Assembly: GCA_964525605.1 (NCBI GenBank) | Contig: CAZGKT010000002.1 | Location: forward strand, 62,001 to 126,000 | Reading direction: 5' to 3' | From: CAVTWJ01 sp964525605 | GTDB taxonomy: Bacteria; Oederibacteriota; Muellerivitia; Muellerivitales; Muellerivitaceae | Length of the DNA: 64,000 nt | In this document: positions 1 to 10,700 of the stretch, piece after piece | How positions within the stretch are numbered: the first letter of the stretch is position 1 | Layout: every line of letters starts with the position of its first letter | Made by a program: the position numbers and the translations under genes | The notes under the pieces: model-generated | What the model saw: only the letters and a program-made list of their open reading frames with translations | What the model was told of the DNA's origin: nothing | The model's database searches: none

Positions 1-356
1 CACGAATAGGTCTCCAAATGTTTTTGATAGCCGTATATAAAGAAGACACTCGGCATCAGTTACGTGGGGTGAAGGATAGGTAGCCATCTACCCTTTGTCA
101 AGTTTTGGTGGTTTGCCTACTAGGGGTGGGGGCGGACTTTGGACTGATTTTACGGTACTTTTCGCAATGAAAACTATTTACCCCAAAGACACCCTGGCGT
201 CCAAAACGGCGAAAGAAATATATTGTTTTGAGTCCAAATTTAGCTTTTTAATATTCTCCGTGCCTTTTCCTGCTTCGTCCTTTGGATAAAGGTGTTCGGA
301 CTTTACCGTTCTCCGAATTAACACCTAAGTTTGGCAGTGCGATTAAGGCGGGAGAG
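1..356. other. no supportable gene
   Basis: I find no convincing coding sequence, RNA gene or mobile-element end here. A 64-codon open frame on the plus strand has no recognisable family features and no convincing ribosome site. The stretch may include the downstream region of a gene that lies outside the window. Confidence 0.5.
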
Positions 357-761
357 TTATTTCTCTTTTTCAGAATTTTCTAAAAAATCTTTTAGGGCCG
401 TCTTGTCTTCTTCCGGCATCAGTAAAAGCTTGATTCCGGCACCCGCCTTCGCAATTCGAACCACTTCGGCGTAAGCAAAAAAGTGTTTTAGCTTTTTTCC
501 GGGGACCGAAATATCCAAACTAAAAATGTCCCACAATTTCACCGGGCGATCAGTTTTAATGAACATCCCGCTCAAGCTCAAATCTTTAGCCAAAGCGTGG
601 GTGCCCCTGATTTTACCCAGTTCTTTCTTGTCCTCGACCAAACGGTAATGCACCGGGATTTTCACCTTAACCCGGGAGTGCTCCCGTTTTTCGAGGAAAG
701 AATTGGGGGGGGGCGTCGTGTCATCTTCCCCGCCGCTGAAGGCCTGCAAAATTTTATTCAT
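357..761 (-). CDS. PilZ-domain protein (putative c-di-GMP receptor)
   Basis: A 134-residue single-domain PilZ protein. Both c-di-GMP-binding signatures are visible: an arginine motif near residues 24-29 (EKREHSRVKV) and the downstream DLSLSGMF motif near residues 62-69, followed by the beta strands expected of the fold. It is probably cytosolic and would bind cyclic di-GMP to modulate an unknown partner in motility, secretion or exopolysaccharide production. It stands alone on the minus strand; no cyclase or phosphodiesterase for c-di-GMP is nearby, so the partner cannot be named from context. The first 20 residues are a polar, proline-rich leader. Family assignment is firm; the biological role is inference. 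Confidence 0.85.
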   Translation of the reverse strand: MNKILQAFSGGEDDTTPPPNSFLEKREHSRVKVKIPVHYRLVEDKKELGKIRGTHALAKDLSLSGMFIKTDRPVKLWDIFSLDISVPGKKLKHFFAYAEVVRIAKAGAGIKLLLMPEEDKTALKDFLENSEKEK

Positions 762-958
762 GATGGCGCACTATTGCCCAGGTAGGGTCTTAGATTCAAG
801 AGGAGGGGGGATAAAAAATTTCCGTTTTGGGCCCTAGTTCAAAAACCTCCCCGATAGATAAAGGGGGCGCTGATCGAACATTTCGGCAAAAAACGATCGG
901 CGGAGCGATGAGCGCCACTTCTTTAGGATAAATAGCGACAGATATTCAATACACCCTA

Positions 959-1584
959 TTACCGAGCCTTAGGATTAAGGGTAAAGGTGCAAGATAGGGT
1001 CGCTTTCTCAATCACTTTGCCGTTTAAAGCGTTGAGCACATCCTGACCAGTGAAATTACCTTCCACGGGGCACTTTTTTTCCCTGATGGCCAAAAGAGTG
1101 AATTGGTATTTGTGAATTTTTTCATCATTCCACGGAGGGCCCGCTCCGTCATAGTCAAAATAATTTCCTTCCATGGCCGGGTTGCCCTTGAACCAATTGG
1201 TGTAGTCGTTCAATCCCTGCCGCATGCCCCGCGGCGCGGCCGGGCCGAATTTCCCTTTGGCCGTCATTTCTTTGCTGAACTCACCGGGTGGATCGGAGAG
1301 GCGCCGGTGGGAATATCCACCAATACCTAGTGAATAAATTTCACTCTTGGAAAATCACAAGGAACGGTCTTGTCCGTTTTATTGACCAGGTCTCGGTTAG
1401 AAGGGGCATCATTATCATGCATCAGCAGGACCAACGACTTGGTGTCGCGCGAAACTTCGCCCCAGGCCGAGTGGGGATTTTTGTTTCCGGCCATAATGGC
1501 GTGTTGAGTGGGATGGGGTTTAATAAAAACATAGTCGTCCCGCAATCGTCCACCTTCTCCAACGGTATCGCTCCAAAGCTTCAT
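959..1584 (-). pseudogene. broken PEBP / YbhB-family gene (amber stop plus frameshift)
   Basis: The two halves together match the phosphatidylethanolamine-binding protein family (YbhB/YbcL type). The first half, starting at 1584 after an AAGGAGG-like site, has the family pattern of NPHSAW, then LVLLMHDNDAPS, and ends FIH. A TAG replaces the tryptophan codon expected in the usual HWVLVDIP segment. Translation past it reads VLVDIPTGASPIHP, after which one base appears to be missing (CCCGG where CCCGGG would keep frame). The second half then resumes in the other frame with FSKEMTAKGKFGPAAP and GLNDYTNWF and reaches the usual C-terminus TFTLNP. Two independent lesions make a functional product unlikely, although assembly error cannot be excluded. 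Confidence 0.8.
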
Positions 1585-1757
1585 AACGCCTCCTTCTCAC
1601 GAGGACCCCAACGGGCCTTCTGAATTGATAAATCATTTTAGACATCAAACCTTCATTCTCGCGTCATGTAATGGGAAAAAAACTGGTTTATCGAGAAATT
1701 TCGCTTGAATCTAATTTTCCTTTGGAAATCAACACGGTGGAGCGAGGAGCGGTCCAA

Positions 1758-4700
1758 CTACTTGAGAATGATGACTTTTCGAATGAAATTACCCGAAGGT
1801 TGTTCGATCACGACCAAATAAACGCCGTTCCCAACCACCTCTCCATATCGATTACGTCCATCCCAGGTGAAATGGAAACTTCCCTGGTTCAAGTTTTGGT
1901 CCACCAGCTTATCGATTTCTTCCGCGAGCATATTGAATACCAGAATCTTTACTGCCCCGCTCTGTGGCACCAGTACGTCAATTCCTAACGCCTGGCCCGC
2001 ATCGGGGTTGAAATAGTTTTGAGACAGGTACATGGGCACGTTGGGAGTGGGGGTATCGGTCACCGAACCCGTGGGGGTCGGCGACAGGGTGATGGTGGGC
2101 GTGTAGGAAACAGTCGGGGTCAGGGTCGAGGTGTAAGAGATGGTGGGCGTGGGCGTGAAAGAAAGCGTCACGGTAGGAGTGTGGGTGTAGGTGGAGGTGA
2201 AAGTCGAGGTCGGGACCGGGGTGAAGGAGGGCGTGGGGCTGTTGGTCACCGTGAACGTCGAGGTATAGGTCTGGGTGAAGACAGGGGTAAAGGTGGGCGT
2301 GATCGTGAAGCTGAAGGTCGGTGTCTGCGTAAAGGTCGAGGTGGGGGTCTGCGTTTTGGTGAAGGTGGGCGTTTGGGTCTGGGTGAAGGTCGCCGTCACC
2401 GTCGAGGTGTTGGTCGAAGTCGTGGTGGCGGTAGCGGTGGAAGTAATGGTCTGGGTCGAAGTGCCGGTTGCGGTCTTGGTGTAGGTGGCCGTCGGGGTCG
2501 CCGTCGCGGTCGGCGTTTGGCTCTGGGTAAAGGTCGACGTCAGGGTCGGGGTCTGGGTGGGGGTGGCGGTAGCCGTGAAGGTGCTGGTGACGGTCGGGGT
2601 CGAGGTCGGCGTGCTGGTGTAAGTCGCGGTGAATGTGAAGGTGGAGGTGAAGGTTGGGGTCGCCGTCTGGGTGAAGGTAGATGTTTGAGTTGAAGTGAAG
2701 GTCGGCGTGGAGGTCCTTGTGAAGGTTGGCGTCTGGGTCTGGGTGAACGTGGGGGTTTGGGTCTGAGTGAAGGTGGGCGTAGCCGTTTGGGTAAAGGTCT
2801 GCGTTTGGGTCATGGTAAAGGTGGTTGTTTGGGTGAAGACCGGCGTTTGGGTTTGAGTGAAGGTCGACGTGGCGGTCTGGGTAAAGGTGGGGGTTTGGGT
2901 CTGCGTGAAAGTGGGCGTGGCGGTTTTCGTGTAGGTAGGTGTCTGGGTTTGAGTGAAGGTGGGAGTGGCCGTCTGGGTGAAAGTAGGCGTTTGGGTTTGT
3001 GTGAAAGTCGTTGTCGCGGTTTGGGTGAATGTGGGCGTCGCGGTCTGGGTAAAGGTAGGCGTCGCCGTTTGGGTGAAAGTAGGCGTTTGGGTCTGCGTGA
3101 AGGTGGGCGTGACCGTTTGGGTGAAGGTCGGCGTGGCTGTCTGTGTAAAAGTGGGTGTGGCGGTCTGGCTAAAGGTGGGGGTGGAAGTTTGCGTAAAGGT
3201 CGGTGTGGACGTCTGGGTGTAGGTCGGCGTTGCGGTCTGTGTAAAAGTGGGTGTCTGAGTTTGCGTGAATGTCGCTGTTGCCGTCCGGGTAAACGTCGGG
3301 GTTGCCGTTTGTGTGAAGGTGGGGGTCTGAGTCTGAGTGAAGGTGGGTGTGGCCGTCTGGGTGAAGGTAGGTGTTTGGGTTGGTGTAAAGGTGGCCGTGG
3401 AGGTAAATACCGGGGTTTGGGTTTGGGTAAAGGTCGGTGTGGCGGTTTGCGTGAACGTGGGTGTCTGGGTCTGGGTAAAGGTGGGCGTCGAAGTTTGTGT
3501 AAAGGTCGGTGTGGCAGTTTGTGTGAAGGTTGGCGTGGCCGTCTGCGTGAAGGTCGGCGTAGCGGTTTGTGTGAATGTGGGTGTCTCGGTCTGTGTAAAG
3601 GTGGGCGTAGCCGTCTGGGTGAAAGTAGGCGTTTGAGTTTGGGTGAAGGTGGGCGTCTCGGTCTCGCTGAACGTGGGTGTCTGGGTCTGCGTAAAGGTCG
3701 GTGTGGCCGTCTGGGTGAACGTGGGTGTTTCAGTCTGGGTAAAGGTAGGGGTGGCCGTTTGGGTGATAGTGGATGTTTGGGTTTGAGTCGCGGTCGAGGT
3801 GGGGGTCGAGGTGACCGTCCAGGTCGGCGGGTAGGTGGGCGTGGTCTGGCACCAGAGGTTGGCGTTGCTGAAGGTGATGTTATTGGAGGTATTGGTAGGG
3901 CTGACCGTGTATTGGCCCAGGTCGATATAGGGGTCCCCGCAGGCGATGGATTGGTTTCCCACCAAGTCCACGAAGGCCCGAAGGTAAAGGGAAGTCCCCA
4001 CCGGCGTGGTGAAATCGGCCAATTGGTAGATCGTGTCATTCGAGGCCGACCAGGCGCTATCCACCATCGTGGTATAACCCGGATCGCTGAAGGCCTGAAG
4101 AATGATCTTCTGGCAATAGTTGATGCTGTAACTGCCCGTATAGGTCAATCCCCCGCTGGTCCCGGGGACCAGGCAGGCGTCCCCGAAGTTGAGGGTGACG
4201 GCGGCCGTCGGGTTCAGGGAAAGCGCCGTACCGACGACCTGCCCACAAGTGGCCGCGCCGAAGACGGTAATGGGGTCGCCCACGTGGACGATGCCGCCGG
4301 TTGGATAACCCGGACGGTTGTAGGCCGCCACGACGTCATAGTTGCCCGAGAAGGGGGCATAAAGGGTGGCCGCCCCGTTGGCGGAAAGCAATTGATAGTT
4401 GATGGGTCCGTTGCCCGAACCCACCCCGGCGGCGGGGAAAAGCCCCACGAAGATGTTCTTGCTGGCGCTGACCGGGCCCAGGGCGCCCGTGTAGGTGACC
4501 GCCGCCGATAGATAATAAGAAGAAATCGTCTCGGTCAAAGCCGGTGTGGGCGTGTTGCAATTGGGGGTCGAGGTTTGGGTGGGAGTGAAGGTTGGAACGG
4601 CGCAGTTATCCAAGAACCGCCAGGAGCCAAAATCATTACTGGCCGCGCCGATGGAACCGCCGACCACGATCCGATCGGAATAATCGACCAGGGCCTTCGT

Positions 4701-7700
4701 CCCACTCTGGGTAAATCCTGAGACATCATTGGACAGGAACCCGGTGCTGTTGAAGGACGTATCCAGGTTCCCAGTGGGGTTGATGCGCCACAAGGCCAAG
4801 TATTCGGTCGGGTTGAAGAAATAGCCTGTCACGAGCAAGCGGTTGTTCCCGTCCAGCGAGATCCCGTAGCCCGTGTCGGCGGCCGAGCCGCCGGCGGTGG
4901 AAGGAGCCACCAGGTAACCCGTTCCATTGAATGAAGGATCCAGCACGCCCGCCGAGGTCAATCGCCAGGTCGCCATCTGCACGTAACCCGGGCCCTGGCT
5001 GTAGCCGGTGACATCGATATTGCCGCTTCCGTCGATCAAAAGATCCGACCCATAGGTGCCTCCGCCCCCGCCCGCGGTATTGTGATGGATGAACAACCCG
5101 GTTCCGTTAAAGGTGGTATCAAGCGACCCGTCGGGGTTCAACCGCCAGACCGCCATGTCCGCGTTGCTCACGTTGTTCAGGTAACCCGTCACCACGATAC
5201 GCCCGGAAGGATCGACGACTACCCGGGACCCCTGGGCGTTATAGGTGCTGGGATAATAGACATGCCCGGCTCCCCCTCCGAAGGACGTGTCCAAGGTCCC
5301 GTTATTGTTAATCCGCCAGACCACCATTTGATCCTTGGAAGCAAAAACACTGAAGCCCGCCACCACATACCGGTCATTCCCATCGATGGCCAGCCCGTCC
5401 CCCGCGTCGCTTGAATTAGTTCCTGTAGCCCCGAAGGCCGTCACTACGCCGGACCCGTTGAAGGTGTTATCCGGGTTGCCGTTGGGCAGAAAACGCCAGA
5501 CTGCCATGTCCTCCTGTCCGGAGGTTCCCCATCCGGCCACCACCAGGTTCCCGTTGTAGTCGATCTTGACGTCCGTGGCCATCATGGGGGTTCCCATTCC
5601 CGAAGAAGTGAAAAACCCGAGCTTGCCGCCCGTCGCGAAGGATGGGTCCAAGGTCCCGTTGGGCATGATCCGGGCGATACCGACGCCGATCTGTACGGCG
5701 TTGCGGGTCTGTCCCGCCAGGATGAGATTACCGGAGTTGTCGAGGGCGACCCCTTCGGGCACGTCCGCGTAGCCGTAGAAATCGGTATCCGTGTAGCCAG
5801 TTCCGTTGTAGGACGTGTCCAAAACCACGCAGGGCGGTGTGGCCGTGATGGTCGGGGTGGGGGTGATGGTGGCCGTGGGAGTGGGTGAAGCGGTCGGCGT
5901 GTAGATGCAGGGGTTGAATTTGACGATGCGGCTGTTGCTTGAGTCATCCACATAAACGTTCCCCGCGTTATCGACCCAGACCGATTCGGGATAGGCGAAC
6001 CCAAAGTTAAACTGGCTCAGGTAAGCGCCGGTATTCGAGAATTCCTCGATACGGTTGTTGAACGTATCCGCCACATAGACATCGCCCGAGCCGTCCACCC
6101 CAACGCCATAGGGATTATTGAGCTGTCCATTGCCGCCACCGCTCGTTCCCCACTGGGTGACATAACCGCCGATCGTGGTGAACTTTTGAATGCGGTTGTT
6201 GACCCTGTCCGCAACATAGACATAACCCCCATTGTCCAGCACCACCCCGTAGGGTCCGTCAAATTGCCCGTTCCCGCTTCCGTTACCGCCCCATTGGTTG
6301 ATATAGATCCCGATCGGACTGAGCACTTCCACGCGGTTATTTCCGGTGTCCGCGATGTACATATCCCCGAAACTGTCGAGCGCTACCCCATAAGGATTAG
6401 ACAATTGGCCATTCCCACTCCCAACGGTCCCAAACTGGTTGATATAGTTCCCGTTATTATCAAATTTTTGGATCCGGTTGTTGCTCGTATCCGCGACATA
6501 GACATCGCCTAAGCTATCGACGGCCACGCCCCGCGGATTACTGAACTGGGAATTCCCTGACCCCACGGTACCCCACTGGAGCTGGTAGACTTCCAAGCTA
6601 TTGAATTTCTGAACGCGGTTATTCCCGTCCGAAACAAAAATATTTCCAAACGAATCGGTGACCACGCCCCAGGGATAAACAAACTGGCCGTTCCCGCTGC
6701 CGTTCGTTCCCCACTGGTTGAGATAGCAGAACTGCGTGGCCGGGGTGGGCGAAGAGGTCGGTGTGAGTGTGGGGGTGGGGCTGTTGGTCATGCAGCCCGA
6801 AGCCTCGAGCTCCACGGACATCATGGTGAAATAGGCCGGGCTGGAGACCGAATAGCTGGTCCCATAGGTGCCGGCCGCCCCGGTGACCTGGTCATCCCCT
6901 TCCGCCGTGTCCCCCACCGCGCTCTGGGTCCAGCGCTGGACCTGGTTGCCCCCGACGGCGATGCTGGCGCTGCTGGAGATCTGGCAGAACCCGGCCACCC
7001 AGCTGTTGGCAAAAGAGGTGATGATCGTGTCGCCCCCCACCAGGGCGGGAGTGGTGATGGCGTTCGTGGAAACACCCCCGATGGGGTTGTTAGGGTTGAC
7101 GTCCTGATAAACGACCCCGCCCACATAAACGGACGCGTTGCCGGACAGGTTCACCGTGACGTTATCCGTGACCGACCCGAGATTCTTCGCGTAATAGACC
7201 GCCAGGGTGTTGCCGTTTGCGATATAGGGATCGCCCGAGGGCAGAAGGGTGAAGGCGTTCCCCTGGCTGTCGGTGACCGAGGTGACGCTGACAATGGGGC
7301 TCTCGATGGCGACCTCGACCAGGAGGACCGTGTTCGTTCCGTTCGTGATGAGACCGCTTAAGGGGATGCTGGAGACGTTGTTGCCGGAGGTGGAAAGCGC
7401 GAAACGTTCCGAGATCGGACAAGGCAGAACGGTGGTGGGACTGGGGGTGAGGGTGAAGGTGGGCGTGGGCGTGTTGGTGGGGGTCGGGGTGGGCGTGTTC
7501 ACGCAATAGGAATCCATATAGAAAGAGGGTGGGTCAATCGAACCCCGATTTCCCCCGCCCGGCATCGTCGATGGAAGCGGCCCGTAGGCCTGGGACATTT
7601 GATAATAAGTCACCGGGTTCGAGGATCCGTATCCGGCGGAAACCGAGCTGGGAACGGTAAAGGCTAGCCAGTAAACACCTGCGGATAGGGTCTGGTTGGC

Positions 7701-10700
7701 GAAGGATTGCAGATTCCACGTGTTGGCAATAGGGGCGAAGGTTACGCTTGTCTGAAGGTTCAACGGCTGGGAGGAACCATTGTCGTTATAAAGCCCCAAG
7801 ATCATGGAAGCGGGCGCGGTCGCCCCCACGTAGAATTGGAAATCCATCACGGTCACGGGATAGGCAAGGGTGACCGCGTAACAATCGATATAACCTGTAG
7901 CGGGGTTGGAACCGCCCGACTCCAGGTTAAACCCGATCGCGCCAGGACATCCCGGGGTGGCGGTACTTCCCAGGGTGGGAGTGATGGTGGGCGAATAGGT
8001 GGGGGTCGGAGTGATGGTCGGCGTGGGGGTGACGGTGAGCGTCGAGGTAGGTGTGGGCGTCGCCGTTAGGGCGCAATAGGTGTCCATGAAGAAGGAGACC
8101 GGAATAATAGAGGCCCTATTGCCCCCGCCAGGCATCGTACTTGGGAATGCTCCGAAGGCTTGGTTCACCTGATAAAAGGTCACCGGATTAGAAGACCCAT
8201 AGTCATAGCTTGTCGAACCACTCACCTGATAGGCCAACCAGTAAACCCCCGGTGAAAGAACCAGGTTCGAAATGGGCGCCAGATTCCATGAATTGATACC
8301 AGGCTGGATCGTGACGCTTGTCTGCAGATTCAGAGGCTGGGAAGCCCCATTATCCGTATAGAGGGCAAACATCATCGAAGCGGGAGCCGAAGATCCAACG
8401 AAATATTGAAAATCCGTTACGGTTACGGAAGCGGTGAGGGTCACAGCGTAACAATCGATATAAACGCCGGTGAAGCTGGCGCCGGGGGTAAATTGCGGGA
8501 ACCCTAGGGGTCCATAACACCCCACCGTGGGGGTGGGGGTCTGGGTGGGGGCGAGCGCGCTTTGATAGGCGCCGATGTCGAATGCTCCGCTGGAAGGCCG
8601 GGGGTTTCCGGCGACATCCACCGTTACTCCACTCGCGTAAAGGTTGGTTCCCGCGCCCTTCAGGCTGGAAGCGGCGCTTTCCACGAAATTGTCACTCGCC
8701 GAGTTGACGAAAGCGCTGGTGGTAATGCTGATGCTGTTGGCATAACCGGTCGGGTTGGTCTTACCGAAGGCGTCGTAATCGAACCCGGAAGTGTTCCAAT
8801 TCGATAGATCTCCCGAGCTGTCCCCGATAAAAGCCGAGTTGGTTACGGCGATACTATTACTGGCGGTACTGCTCAGCAGCCCCCAAGTGTTGTTCCCAAA
8901 AGTACAATTGTTTACCGTCAATTGGCCGGTCGTCAAAGCCGTGGCCGCGTAAACGCCATAATTAAAGTTCTCAAAAATAGAATTTTCAACGTAGATCCCG
9001 CTGAAGCCGGACGTATTGGTGAGATAGATCGCGGTGTTGCTATTGCCGATGAACACATCCTGGTTGCAGGTCACGAGCCCCATGGTGTTCCCGTTCGCGA
9101 TGTTGAAGACGTATTGTTCCCCATCAATAAAGGTGACCCCCTGGAACAAAAGGGGCCCCATGGTTTCGCCGGAAGTCGGGAACAGGATATTCGGGGCGCC
9201 GGTGCTGCCGACTTGAAGGGCCATGTTCTCGATGGACACGCCGCCAGAGGTGGTGTCGTCTACCAATTGGTTGGAACCCCCGCCGGTATATTGCCAGGTC
9301 ACGCTTCCCGAACCCTGGATCAGGACACTTTTGCTGATGGCCGGGACTTCGTTGAGGTTGATGGACACCGTAATGGTCCCCCCCGCGCAGACCCCGGCCA
9401 GCGCGTTGGTCAGGGTGTTGAAATTGGTGGGGCCAAGGGCGGTCCCGCTGGAGGTGACTGAAACCGAGCTATTGCAGACCGTAGCGGTCGGGCTTGGGGA
9501 GGGGGTCAATGTATTGGTAATAGTGGGTGTGATGGTCGGCGTAAAGGTCGCAGTGGGTTGCTGATAAATCAAGGCCCGATTGTTTCCGTTATCGTTAACA
9601 AATAAATCGTTACTGGCATAAAAAACACCGACCGGCAGTGATTCGGAATTTGCTTCGGCGCAGCCCCCCTGGTTATAGAGACCCGTCGTCATGTTGGCCT
9701 GACCCAACACCACGCTGGCCGGGGTATTGTTGGTGACGGGTATGCCGTTGTATTCCAGCGTTCGCCCATTTCCGTCATCCGCCACGTAAAGATTGGTGCC
9801 ATCGGTGCAGATCCGGGCGGGATAGGACAGCGTGTTGGCGGTGGGACTGGCGTTACCTTGGTTGGCGATGGTGGCTGAGGCACTGGACTGGCCCACCTCC
9901 ACATTCGCCGCCACGTTGCTGGCTGCGGGCATGCTGTTGTAAATCAAGACCCGATGGTTATAGGTGTCAGCGATGTAAAACTTCGTTCCATCCCCGTAAA
10001 CGCCAAAGGGTTGATTCAGGGTGTTCAATCCTGCCGTCGCGAGGCCTTCGTTGGAAACGGCACCACTCATGCTGGTCTGCCCTTCCACCCAGTTGGCACC
10101 CTGCCCACTGGTCGTCGGGAAGGAGGTCCAAATCAACACACGGTTGTTCCCGGCGTCCGCTACCGCTATCGTAGTGCCGTTGCTCCAGACATTCCGGGGA
10201 CTGCTCATACCGCTGGCGCCAGCCGCTGTGACCGCGCTTCCAAAACCAGTTTGGCCTAACACAATATTGGCGGGAGTTCCACTGCTGGCCGGAATCGTGT
10301 TGTAAACGAGAACCCGGTTGTTGCCCGTGTCTGCCACAAATAAATGGGTGTGGTCACTGAAGACACCGTTTGGCCCATTCATCTGGCTAGAACTATCGCC
10401 AGTGGCCGCCAATGAAAAGGAGGTTTGCCCCAGGACGACGTTTGCGGTAGGGTCGTTCGCAGAGGGGATTCCGTTGTAGATCAGGACCCGGTTATTCCCC
10501 GCATCCGCGATATAAAGGTTGTTCCCGTCAAACATGATGTCTCCACCGCCCGAAAGGGTGGTTGCCGTAATTCCACCTCCCTCATTCTCAAATCCGTTCC
10601 CGTACCCCGTCTGCCCAAACACCCCGTTGGTGGCGGCAGAATTGTTGGATACGGGGAGGGGAGCATAGTTCAGAATACGGCTGTTGTTACCATCCGCAAT

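Noticed and set aside
95..289. 64-codon open frame at the left edge
   Set aside because: No family, no ribosome site and low coding character.
841..925. nested GGCGCT/AGCGCC and GATCG/CGATC inverted segments between the PilZ gene and the PEBP pseudogene
   Set aside because: Short, interrupted stems with no U-run; could be chance.
2757..4511. 584-codon open frame on the plus strand (and a 409-codon minus frame at 2810-4039)
   Set aside because: Both are products of the 24-bp repeat read in other frames opposite or across the giant gene; composition is Gly/Arg or Pro/Arg-rich and no domain is present.
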